From: JALXCH01 sp964495805 | GTDB lineage: Bacteria; Calditrichota; Calditrichia; RBG-13-44-9 | Direction of reading: 5' to 3' | NCBI GenBank assembly: GCA_964495805.1 | Contig: CAZBWV010000069.1 | Coordinates: 1 to 22,436 of the forward strand | Length of the DNA: 22,436 nt | In this document: piece after piece, positions 1 through 7,505 of the stretch | Numbering within the stretch: the first letter of the stretch is position 1 | Layout: every line of letters begins with the position of its first letter | Translations under genes and position numbers: made by a program | The notes under the pieces: model-generated | The model's input: only the letters and a program-made list of their open reading frames with translations | The model's database searches: none | What the model was told of the DNA's origin: nothing

Positions 1-207
1 TTTTGTTCGTTTCGTTACCAGAAATTTGGTACAATATTTGGAAATAAGAAATTTGTCATAAGAAATGATTCGGTGTGTGAGAAAGGAAAAAAACGAATAT
101 GCACCAGGTCGGTAGCTGTGTTAACCTGTTCGATGTGAGGAGAACAAATTTCTAACAGAGTAAAGTGGCGATGAACAAAATGATTTCAAAAAAAGGTTGG
201 GTGGGAT

Positions 208-1389
208 ATGAATTCAACCAGATTGTTTTCTCGATTTTATCGTTTCTTTGTGCAATTATTTAATTTTCGTGTGCACAAAAGAAGTTTTTCCATGTTGCCC
301 AGGTACGATGTGGTGATGGTGGGTACATACGAAGATATGCTGGAACCAGATATGATTCCGGTGCGATATGGAAACCCGACTTCCGGATCCTTACCAGGAC
401 CCGATTTTACTTTTAACCATCTGGTGGGGAATATTCGGCTGTTGCAGGTTACCGCACCGGATCTGTTGACCCTTCAGGGACGAGAGCATGCCCGGGAAAA
501 ATTTTATCGAACCGTGGAATGGGCTGTCCGGAACGGAACACGGGTTATTCTGCTGACCGAAGGAATCAAGCATCTGTTCGGGGAGTACGGATATGAATTG
601 AAATCCCGGTTTCCGGGGATTGTGTTCACCACCGGGGAGAGCAGCCTTACCTGGGCACTGGCTCAGGAAGTGTTCAATTCGCTCCAATATTATGCATTAC
701 GTCCTCAATCAAGTCGAATTGCAGTGATTGGTGCCACGGGTATTCCGGGAGAGGCGGTGGTTCGCACCCTGGTTCGGGAAGGATATTTCCGGACAGTGGG
801 GGTGGGACGGAGGGGGAGCCGTCTCTCCCACCTGGCACACGAATACGGAATAGAAATTCGGGGTGGTCTGGATGAACTCTCCGGGATAGATGCGCTGGTG
901 TTGTGCCGTTCTCACCCGGAATGGCGCTTAACGGGTGCGCTGGTATCCCGTTTACGCAGGCCAGATCGCCGTTTACTGGTGCTGGATGCTGCCGAACCAC
1001 CCGGTTTCCCATGGGAGGAATACCAGACGAGTCGAAACGTTGTGGTTCGGCAGGATGCCGGTCGCCTCTTCTCCCCGAATATGAGATTTGTCCTGAATTT
1101 TATCACCACCCGAATGATGGGATTGCATTCAGGGGTAGTTTCTGCCCGCCTGGCTGAGGCAATTGCACTGGCACACTATTTCGATAAAAATATCCAGGTG
1201 CATCAGTACGATTGGTTCCAGGTCACCGAACAGCAACATCAGTTTATGGGAGCTTTACTCCAATCCCTGGGGTTTTTTGTCCCCGCGCCGCTATGTTTCG
1301 GGAAACCTGTCCAGATTCCCTCCCTTTTTCTGGAACAGACCTCCTATCCCGCACATGGACATCTGGAGAGCAGTCCCGCTTCGTCTTAA
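208..1389 (+). CDS. Rossmann-fold protein related to long-chain acyl-ACP reductase (AAR-like), catalytic Cys apparently lost
   Basis: A 393-residue protein with a Rossmann nucleotide-binding loop, VIGATGIPGEAVVR, around residues 173-186. From memory it aligns over most of its length with cyanobacterial acyl-ACP reductase. FTTGESS (140-146) matches the AAR FTTGNT region, the LLVLDAAEPP stretch (256-265) matches its dinucleotide-fold end, and SARLAEAI (312-319) matches FACFAEAI. In that last block the catalytic cysteine of AAR is replaced by Arg314, so aldehyde-forming activity through a thioester is doubtful. The basic, aromatic first 28 residues are not typical of the family. The ATG at 292 (Met29) is a plausible alternative start, and neither start has a strong ribosome binding site. 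No aldehyde-deformylating oxygenase partner lies nearby. It could also be read as a general saccharopine or shikimate dehydrogenase-like oxidoreductase. The fold is secure; the family assignment is moderate. Confidence 0.6.
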   Translation: MNSTRLFSRFYRFFVQLFNFRVHKRSFSMLPRYDVVMVGTYEDMLEPDMIPVRYGNPTSGSLPGPDFTFNHLVGNIRLLQVTAPDLLTLQGREHAREKFYRTVEWAVRNGTRVILLTEGIKHLFGEYGYELKSRFPGIVFTTGESSLTWALAQEVFNSLQYYALRPQSSRIAVIGATGIPGEAVVRTLVREGYFRTVGVGRRGSRLSHLAHEYGIEIRGGLDELSGIDALVLCRSHPEWRLTGALVSRLRRPDRRLLVLDAAEPPGFPWEEYQTSRNVVVRQDAGRLFSPNMRFVLNFITTRMMGLHSGVVSARLAEAIALAHYFDKNIQVHQYDWFQVTEQQHQFMGALLQSLGFFVPAPLCFGKPVQIPSLFLEQTSYPAHGHLESSPASS

Positions 1390-1437
1390 CCGGAACTCAT
1401 CTTTCATTTATCTTGTAGGGGAAGATGCTGAATTTGC

Positions 1438-2007
1438 TTACTGTGTGGCAGAAATTTGGGTTTGCTTCCCTAATGGGACAAATTCCGCCACACGGAACAC
1501 ATCGTCAGGGGGATCGTTCCGCCGGATGAGTGCAATATGCTCCACAATGAAGTGCAAAGGTTCCCACGTTTTCTGCCATTTCTCCATGAAATTCCTCAGT
1601 GCTTGCCTTCCCCGAATTTGACCAACGCTTAGATGGGGAGTAAAACCTTTCCTGAATCGCCGGGTGTCGTCACACTCCGGGACAATCTGCCAGAGGATGT
1701 GTTGCAAATGTCTCACTGCTTCTTCCGGTTCCGGTTGCAGCCAGATGGTGAAGCGATTCCTGCCGTGGGAGAAATAGCGGAATCGGGAAAGAGAGAGCGG
1801 AAAAGGAGATAGATTCTTTAATGGGCTACTGAATTCCTCCACCAGTGAAGAGAATTCTTCTTCGGGACGAAACGGGTAAAGCAGAGTAATGTGGGGCATC
1901 CAGCGGTGGTAGCGGGAATCGTGTGTTTTTCGAATGTGTTGAATGGGTGGCCAGAGATGCTCCGGTGGAATGATGACCACTGCAGTTTTATAGGTTTTGC
2001 GGGACAT
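1438..2007 (-). CDS. 2'-5' RNA ligase / LigT-like 2H phosphoesterase
   Basis: A 189-residue protein, a typical length for the 2H phosphoesterase superfamily. The two signature motifs are present: His39-Ile-Thr41 in MPHITLLYPF and His125-Leu-Ser127 in FTPHLSVGQ. These place two histidines in a symmetric active site that acts on cyclic or 2'-5' phosphodiesters of RNA ends or nucleotides. The natural substrate cannot be told from sequence. It lies downstream of the aldehyde dehydrogenase gene on the same strand, but a strong terminator (2021-2054) ends only about 13 bases before its start codon. No Shine-Dalgarno sequence is visible before the ATG. Expression may therefore depend on readthrough or a promoter hidden at the terminator. 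It converges with the AAR-like gene, with 48 bases between the stops. Confidence 0.85.
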   Translation of the reverse strand: MSRKTYKTAVVIIPPEHLWPPIQHIRKTHDSRYHRWMPHITLLYPFRPEEEFSSLVEEFSSPLKNLSPFPLSLSRFRYFSHGRNRFTIWLQPEPEEAVRHLQHILWQIVPECDDTRRFRKGFTPHLSVGQIRGRQALRNFMEKWQKTWEPLHFIVEHIALIRRNDPPDDVFRVAEFVPLGKQTQISATQ

Positions 2008-2020
2008 GGAAATGTGTGTT

Positions 2021-2054
2021 AAAAAAGAAGGGAAGTACCGAAATACTTCCCTTC
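2021..2054 (-). terminator. Rho-independent terminator after the aldehyde dehydrogenase gene
   Basis: A perfect 11-bp stem (GAAGGGAAGTA at 2027-2037 and its complement at 2044-2054) closes a 6-base loop. On the minus strand it is followed at once by six T residues (2026-2021). It starts about 20 bases past the stop of the dehydrogenase gene and ends just before the LigT-like start codon. Confidence 0.9.
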
Positions 2055-2075
2055 CCTTGCTGAGTTTTATGGATA

Positions 2076-3617
2076 TTAGAAATCACCGAATTTGATTCCC
2101 TGAGCCAGCGGGAGTTCGTGTCCCCAGTTGATGGTGACGGTTTGCCGACGCATGTACGCTTTCCAGGCATCGGAGCCGGATTCGCGTCCGCCGCCGGTAT
2201 CTTTCTCACCACCGAACGCTCCGCCGATTTCCGCACCGCTGGTACCCATGTTCACGTTGGCAATTCCGCAATCGGAACCTTCCGGCCCCAGGAAGTACTC
2301 AATCTGATGCAGATTGGTGGAGAAGATCGCTGAGGAAAGACCCTGGCTGACTCCATTGTGTAACTTGAGTGCTTCTTCCATGGTTTTGTATTTCATTACA
2401 TACAGAATGGGGGCAAAGGTTTCGTGCTGGACGATATCGTAGTGATTTTCGGCTTCGGCGATACAGGGCCGGACGTACAGACCGCCGGGATATTGTTCGC
2501 CTTCCAGCACTTCGCCGCCGTACAGGATTTTACCGCCTTCCTTTTGCAACTGGTCCAGAGCAGCCTTCATGGTTTCCACCGCGGCTTTATCCACCATGGG
2601 ACCCATCAAAATACCTTCTTCCAGGGGATTGCCGATGGTAATCTGTTTGTATGCGTTAATGAGCTGTTCAATGAATTTGTCGTAGATGCTTTCGTGAATA
2701 ATCAGTCGGCGGGTGGTGGTGCAACGCTGTCCGGCAGTTCCCACAGCGGCGAACAGCACTGCGCGCAACGCCATATCCAGATTGGCGGTTTCGGTGATGA
2801 TAATGGCGTTGTTCCCGCCTAATTCAAGGATGGTTTTACCCAGCCGTTTACCCACGGTGGTGGCCACCCGGCGTCCCATGGGGATGCTGCCGGTAAAGCT
2901 GATCAGTGGTACGCGCTTATCTTCCAGCATTTTCTGACCCACTGTGGAACCCGGGCCAATCAGGGTGTTAAAAATGCCTTTGGGCAAACCTTCGCGCTGG
3001 GTTACCTGGTCCACAATGTTTTGAATGGCGATGGCACACAGGGGCGTTTGGCTACTGGGCTTCCAGATCATGACGTCTCCGGCAACGGCTGCAATCAAAG
3101 CATTCCAGGACCAGACAGCAACCGGGAAGTTAAATGCGGTGATAATACCGATGGGACCCAGCGGTAACCACTGCTCGTACATGCGGTGTTTGGGGCGTTC
3201 GCTCTGAATGGTTAAACCGTATAGCTGGCGACTGAGGCCCACAGCGAAATCGGCGATGTCAATCATTTCCTGCACTTCGCCCAGACCCTCCGGGAGGATT
3301 TTCCCCATTTCCAGCGTCACCAGTTTGCCCAGGGGTTCTTTGTATTTTCGCAGTTCCAGCCCAATCAGGCGAACAATTTCGCCCCGCTTGGGTGCGGGAA
3401 TATTGCGCCACTCTAAAAACGCCTCCTGCGCTTTCTGAATCACCGTTTCGTAATCGTCCGGAGTCGCTTCGTACACTTTACCAATTACCTGTCCATTAAT
3501 GGGGGTTACCGATTCCAGCACGCGTGCCTTCTCGTTGCGAATCCATTCGCCATAGCTGGCGCCGTAGTTGAATTCTTCGATTCCCAGATCCTTCAGAAAG
3601 GACATGTCGATATTCAT
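2076..3617 (-). CDS. ALDH7-family aldehyde dehydrogenase (L-piperidine-6-carboxylate / alpha-aminoadipate semialdehyde dehydrogenase)
   Basis: A 513-residue NAD(P)-dependent aldehyde dehydrogenase. In this numbering the catalytic cysteine is Cys299 in GQRCTTTRR, the general base Glu265 in LELGG, the oxyanion Asn163 in FNFP, and the cofactor-ribose Glu399 in HETFAPI. GQRCTTTRR and the C-terminal block GGEKDTGGGRESGSDAWK, followed by LPLAQGIKF, are nearly identical to human ALDH7A1 (antiquitin). This places it in ALDH7 rather than among succinate-semialdehyde or betaine-aldehyde enzymes. The expected reaction is oxidation of aminoadipate semialdehyde in lysine catabolism, but no other lysine-degradation gene is nearby and ALDH7 members also act on other aldehydes. 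The ATG at 3617 was chosen because GGAGG lies seven bases upstream; a longer reading to 3686 would run into the candidate promoter. Confidence 0.92.
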   Translation of the reverse strand: MNIDMSFLKDLGIEEFNYGASYGEWIRNEKARVLESVTPINGQVIGKVYEATPDDYETVIQKAQEAFLEWRNIPAPKRGEIVRLIGLELRKYKEPLGKLVTLEMGKILPEGLGEVQEMIDIADFAVGLSRQLYGLTIQSERPKHRMYEQWLPLGPIGIITAFNFPVAVWSWNALIAAVAGDVMIWKPSSQTPLCAIAIQNIVDQVTQREGLPKGIFNTLIGPGSTVGQKMLEDKRVPLISFTGSIPMGRRVATTVGKRLGKTILELGGNNAIIITETANLDMALRAVLFAAVGTAGQRCTTTRRLIIHESIYDKFIEQLINAYKQITIGNPLEEGILMGPMVDKAAVETMKAALDQLQKEGGKILYGGEVLEGEQYPGGLYVRPCIAEAENHYDIVQHETFAPILYVMKYKTMEEALKLHNGVSQGLSSAIFSTNLHQIEYFLGPEGSDCGIANVNMGTSGAEIGGAFGGEKDTGGGRESGSDAWKAYMRRQTVTINWGHELPLAQGIKFGDF

Positions 3618-3655
3618 GGGTGAGCCTCCAGTTGTTTTTAAGTTCAATAATTGCC

Positions 3656-3686
3656 CAAAATTAGGATGCTGGTGGGAAATTATCAA
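3656..3686 (-). promoter_or_regulatory. candidate promoter for the aldehyde dehydrogenase gene
   Basis: On the minus strand TTGATA (3686-3681) is followed after 17 bases by TAATTTTG (3663-3656). TAATTTTG fits the TAnnTTTG element of Bacteroidetes-type promoters, and the TTG sits at the expected distance. It lies about 38 bases before the ribosome binding site-supported ATG at 3617. This is pattern matching only. Confidence 0.4.
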
Positions 3687-3746
3687 TTAGAAAAAAAGAA
3701 AGCAGAATGGCTGAAGATGCAAAAAGAGAAAACGGGGAAGTAAGGG

Positions 3747-5729
3747 TTATGTATCGGATCGGGAAGCTAAAGTGGCCGGGTGAGTGGATTTACCCAGAAA
3801 GCGAACAATCAGAAACAAAATGAGAGTTCCTAAAATAAGCACCCACCAGTCGCTCAGACCAAATCCCACGGGAATGTAACCAAACAGGCTGGCAACTAAC
3901 GCAACGGTAAGAGCATAAGGAAGTTGTGTGCGAACGTGATCGATATGGTCAGCACCGGAAGCCATACTGGACATAATGGTCGTATCTGAGATGGGAGAGC
4001 AGTGGTCGCCAAAGGTTGCGCCAGCCAGCACCGCAGCGGTTGTACTTAAAATCAGGTTGGTGATGTGTGCTTGCGCCAGTCCGTGTGCAGCGGGGAATTT
4101 GTAAGCCAGCGGAATCGCAATGGGCATCAGAATGGCCATGGTGCCCCAGGAAGTACCCGTAGCAAAGCTAATGACCGCTGCAGTTAAAAAGGTGGTTAAC
4201 GGCAGCCAGTGGGGAGTCAGAAAGTGCTGGGTCAGGTGGATAACGTAGTCGGCCGTGAATAAATCCTGACAGATTTGCCCGATTGCCCAGGCGCTGGTCA
4301 GAATGATGGCTGCCATAACCATAGACCGGATGCCTTTGACCCAGGCCTCCATGGCCTGATGCAAATTGAGCAAACGCTGACCAATGGCCAGAAGAATGGC
4401 GGTGATGGAACCTAAAAAAGAAGCCCACATCAGGACAGCAAAGGAATCCGCATTGCCCACAATCAGACTGATTTTTCGGATGAACCCGGCCTCCCGGAAA
4501 GCCAGGTCCCCGGTAGGGAAGCTTTGATATCCGGTGTACACTAATCCCACTGCTACGGTTAGAATAACTACCCCGATGGGAATAAAAGCATTGTACCACC
4601 GCAAGGGAATTCCTTTTTCTTCCTCTACGTCGGTGGAAGTCAGATCAGCCAGGGGAAAGGCACCCTCCCGCAGCACTGCTCCACTGGTCCGTGCACGAAC
4701 CTCCGCTCGATACATGCTTCCAAAATCTCGTAACAACCAGGCGACAAAAAATCCGAAAATCAGGGCATACAGGGGATAAAAATTGTACGGAATGGTTTTG
4801 ATAAAGGTAATGTAAGCATTGTCCGTAATTCCCAGCGATTGAAACGATTGGTTAATCAAGCTGATTTCGTAACCGATCCAGGTGGAAATGATGGCGATAT
4901 TTGCCACCGGTGCGGCGGTGGAATCTACCAGATAGGATAATTTCTCCCGGCTGATTCGGAGACGATCGGTGAGTGGGCGCATGGTATTGCCCACAATTAG
5001 CGTGTTGGCATAATCATCGAAGAATATAAGCACCCCCATTGCCCAGGTGGCCAGCTGACCATGGCGGGGATTGTTGGCATACGTGGCCAGTTTTTCCACG
5101 ATTCCGCGGGTACCACCGGAACGGGTAATCACTCCCACCATTCCCCCTAATACCAGACTAAAAATCAGGATGGAAATACGGTCGGGTTTTGCTACCGCCT
5201 GGACGATGTATTCGTCCAGAGTGTGCAGAAAACCCAGAATAGGATTCATATCGTACAGGAAAGTAACCCCCAGCCAGATGCCAAAAAAGAGTGCGATAAT
5301 TACCTGTCGGGTGATGAGTGCCAGCAAAATGGCCAGCAGGGGCGGTAGAATGCTGAACCAGGCGGGCAACACACGGATCGTGATTGGCTGTCGGTAATTT
5401 TGAATTTGAATAACCAGGGACTGTTTACCGGTGGTGGTCAGAGAGAGTGGCACAGATACGGAACTCTGCGCATCTTTCAGATTTGGTACAAAAGTTCCTT
5501 CGCTCAAAACGGCACCTGTATGAGCGTCCTGGATTGAATACCGGACTGTGTGAGAATCATACTGAGCCAGGAACCAGGAAGATGGCCGAATATGAAGAGA
5601 AGCGGAAATATGCTGCAGAACGATTCGGGGGGCTTCCACGGAGAAAGTGCGGGAATCATTTTCCTGTCCCTGAACCGATGCAAACCAGAAAAAACCAATA
5701 ACGATCCATAACCAGAAATCACGTTTCAT
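3747..5729 (-). CDS. NhaC-family Na+/H+ antiporter with N-terminal extracytoplasmic domain
   Basis: A polytopic membrane protein of about 660 residues. After a signal-like segment (KRDFWLWIVIGFFWFASVQGQ) comes a soluble, beta-rich stretch of roughly 100 residues, predicted to lie outside the membrane. The antiporter core follows. Family hallmarks are GVLIFFDDYANTLIVG, DSTAAPVANIAIISTW, FATGTSWGTMAILMPIA and GATFGDHCSPISDTT, which carry the conserved Asp and polar residues of NhaC transporters. It probably exchanges Na+ for H+ in sodium or pH homeostasis. The N-terminal domain is not part of the classical NhaC of Bacillus. The start is uncertain: Met codons at 5792, 5750 and 5729 are all possible and none has a good ribosome binding site. 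I chose 5729 because it gives a clean signal peptide. The gene is divergent from the propeller gene. Confidence 0.85.
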   Translation of the reverse strand: MKRDFWLWIVIGFFWFASVQGQENDSRTFSVEAPRIVLQHISASLHIRPSSWFLAQYDSHTVRYSIQDAHTGAVLSEGTFVPNLKDAQSSVSVPLSLTTTGKQSLVIQIQNYRQPITIRVLPAWFSILPPLLAILLALITRQVIIALFFGIWLGVTFLYDMNPILGFLHTLDEYIVQAVAKPDRISILIFSLVLGGMVGVITRSGGTRGIVEKLATYANNPRHGQLATWAMGVLIFFDDYANTLIVGNTMRPLTDRLRISREKLSYLVDSTAAPVANIAIISTWIGYEISLINQSFQSLGITDNAYITFIKTIPYNFYPLYALIFGFFVAWLLRDFGSMYRAEVRARTSGAVLREGAFPLADLTSTDVEEEKGIPLRWYNAFIPIGVVILTVAVGLVYTGYQSFPTGDLAFREAGFIRKISLIVGNADSFAVLMWASFLGSITAILLAIGQRLLNLHQAMEAWVKGIRSMVMAAIILTSAWAIGQICQDLFTADYVIHLTQHFLTPHWLPLTTFLTAAVISFATGTSWGTMAILMPIAIPLAYKFPAAHGLAQAHITNLILSTTAAVLAGATFGDHCSPISDTTIMSSMASGADHIDHVRTQLPYALTVALVASLFGYIPVGFGLSDWWVLILGTLILFLIVRFLGKSTHPATLASRSDT

Positions 5730-5896
5730 GAATCTAAAATAAATTGGCATGGTAAAAAAGTAAAGTATCAAAATGGATTTCCGAATATTCACAGTATAAC
5801 TTTTAGCAAAATGTGATGAAAGTCAATGTAAACTCGCCGGTATTTGGTCAAAATAAGAGTTGTTGTGAACATAATCTCAAAGCAATGGAGGTTGTC

Positions 5897-7351
5897 ATGA
5901 AGCGTTTTTTACCTTTCGTGATGGTGGTACTATTGCCTCTGGCACTTTTTGCCGGGCTCACTTTTCAGAAAACTTTTGGTGGTCTGGATGTGGATGTGGC
6001 TTACAGTGTACTGGAGCTCCCCGACGGTAATTTTCTGATTATTGGTTACACAAAATCTTTTAATGCCTGGGGAACCGATGGGTATGTAGTGAAAATGAAC
6101 AAATACGGGGGAGCCATATGGGAAAAGCAAATTGATCTGGGAGGATACGAAATACTCCACAGTGGTGCAGTATTAAACAATGGGGATGTGTTGTTGGTAG
6201 GTGCAGAGAAGCCGAACGAAAATGCTCCCTATGATTTGTTGATTATTAAGATCGATCCCCAGGGAACAAAGGTCTGGCAACGGTTGTACGGTGGCGCCGA
6301 AAGTGACAATGCCTGGGATATTGCGGCAATGCCGGATGGAAATTTTGTCATCTCCGGAACCACCAAATCGTATGGGGCGGGAGATAAAGATGTATGGGTG
6401 CTAAAAATAAATTCGGATGGGGACACTTTGTGGACGCGAACTTTTGGTGCCTCCGGTGATGATGAAGGACGGTCGTGTGCAGTGGATGCCAATGGAGGAA
6501 TCTACGTGTCAGCTAAGTCCCATTTGGCTTTTGCACCGGATATGTATATGATCAAGGTGAATTCGGATGGCAGTACCGGTTGGCTGAAATCCATTTCCAC
6601 TTCCGGCTGGACGGAAGGTTACGGTGTGTGTGTGGTGGATACTCTGGCGGCTTTTGCCGGATACGGTTATTGGGGCTCAGGTATCTCCCACGATTTCTTT
6701 TTAGTGGGAATGACCACAGATGGCGATACCGTTGGAACTGCTCACGGGGGAGGTGGTGATGATGACTATGCATTCAGCGCTTGTGCCACCAGTGATGGTG
6801 CCGTGGTAATGGCCGGGAAAACCTTCTCCTTTGGCGGATGGTGCAAAGGGATGTTGATGAAAGTGAAAGACGGAAATATAAAATGGATGCAAGCATACGG
6901 CGGAGACGATGAGGATGTGTTGTGGGATGTGATCGAAACCAGCGACCATTTTTATCTGGCGGTCGGTTACACGGAATCGTTCGGAATGGGAAACAGCGAT
7001 ATGTTTGTGGTGAAAACCGATACAGCGGGTCAATTCTCGGCTATCTCAGAAAATGAAAACCTTCTTCCTCAAAATTATTCTCTGCAGCAGAATTATCCCA
7101 ACCCGTTTAATCCATCTACGGTGATTCCTTTTACACTGCCAGCTTCGAAGAAGGTACGGGTTGATGTGTACAATACGCTGGGACAAAGGGTGTGCACCTT
7201 GGGGAACCGATTATACGGTGCTGGCAAACACCAGGTCACCTGGAACGGAACGGATTCACGCGGTCAATTGCAGCCCAGTGGTGTGTATTTCTATCAGCTG
7301 GTGGTGGAAGGCAAAGTGATGGCAACCCGTAAAATGGTTCTGATGCGATAA
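5897..7351 (+). CDS. secreted seven-repeat beta-propeller protein with type IX secretion-type C-terminal sorting domain
   Basis: A 484-residue exported protein. A signal peptide (MKRFLPFVMVVLLPLALFAG) is followed by seven repeats of about 50 residues. Each has the pattern GG...D.AWD....PDGNF.I.G.T.SFG....D..V.K.N..GD..W...(F/Y), so a seven-bladed propeller is likely. A short linker leads to NYSLQQNYPNPFNPSTVIPF and a roughly 85-residue domain ending in GVYFYQLVVEGK...RKMVLMR. This is the Por secretion tail (type A sorting domain) found in Bacteroidetes, Ignavibacteria and Calditrichota, which directs export through the type IX system and attachment at the surface. No catalytic residues are evident. 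The ATG at 5897 is supported by GGAGG five bases upstream; the open frame begins 28 codons earlier, without such a signal. It forms a single-gene transcription unit ending at a strong terminator. Confidence 0.88.
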   Translation: MKRFLPFVMVVLLPLALFAGLTFQKTFGGLDVDVAYSVLELPDGNFLIIGYTKSFNAWGTDGYVVKMNKYGGAIWEKQIDLGGYEILHSGAVLNNGDVLLVGAEKPNENAPYDLLIIKIDPQGTKVWQRLYGGAESDNAWDIAAMPDGNFVISGTTKSYGAGDKDVWVLKINSDGDTLWTRTFGASGDDEGRSCAVDANGGIYVSAKSHLAFAPDMYMIKVNSDGSTGWLKSISTSGWTEGYGVCVVDTLAAFAGYGYWGSGISHDFFLVGMTTDGDTVGTAHGGGGDDDYAFSACATSDGAVVMAGKTFSFGGWCKGMLMKVKDGNIKWMQAYGGDDEDVLWDVIETSDHFYLAVGYTESFGMGNSDMFVVKTDTAGQFSAISENENLLPQNYSLQQNYPNPFNPSTVIPFTLPASKKVRVDVYNTLGQRVCTLGNRLYGAGKHQVTWNGTDSRGQLQPSGVYFYQLVVEGKVMATRKMVLMR

Positions 7352-7403
7352 AAAATATATGTGTTTTCGGCTAAACTCAGGGTAAATCACGCGGTTTTAT
7401 TTT

Positions 7404-7440
7404 CCCGGTGGATTGATTTTCTCCCCACCGGGATTTTTTT
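7404..7440 (+). terminator. Rho-independent terminator after the propeller gene
   Basis: CCCGGTGG (7404-7411) pairs perfectly with CCACCGGG (7425-7432) around a 13-base loop. It is followed by A and seven T residues (7434-7440). It lies about 50 bases past the propeller stop codon. Confidence 0.9.
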
Positions 7441-7505
7441 ATCCGGTTGAACCGGAAATGGAATCTCTCTATTTTTAAATCTTTAAATAATGCAGATACA
7501 GGTGC

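Noticed and set aside
99..155. An 18-codon open frame upstream of the AAR-like gene, with AGGA about 11 bases before its ATG
   Set aside because: Too short, poorly spaced ribosome binding site, and no amino-acid bias typical of an attenuation leader.
171..263. A 30-codon frame overlapping the start of the AAR-like gene that encodes a hydrophobic peptide
   Set aside because: No ribosome binding site and it overlaps the main gene in another frame; chance is likely.
1390..1437. Possible terminator between the AAR-like and LigT-like genes (CATCTT paired with AAGATG)
   Set aside because: Only 6 bp, long loop and no T tract on either strand.
1163..1621. A 152-codon plus-strand open frame running from inside the AAR-like gene across the end of the LigT gene
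   Set aside because: It overlaps two well-supported genes in other frames and its translation shows no domain; a shadow frame.
2424..2822. A 132-codon plus-strand open frame opposite the aldehyde dehydrogenase gene
   Set aside because: It is antisense to highly conserved catalytic motifs and has no independent coding signal.
3687..3746. Possible terminator after the NhaC gene
   Set aside because: There is a T-rich run on the minus strand but no convincing stem before it.
5730..5896. Divergent promoters between the NhaC and propeller genes (TATAAC on plus, TATACT on minus)
   Set aside because: Good -10-like hexamers, but no -35 at a proper distance for either, so not listed as features.
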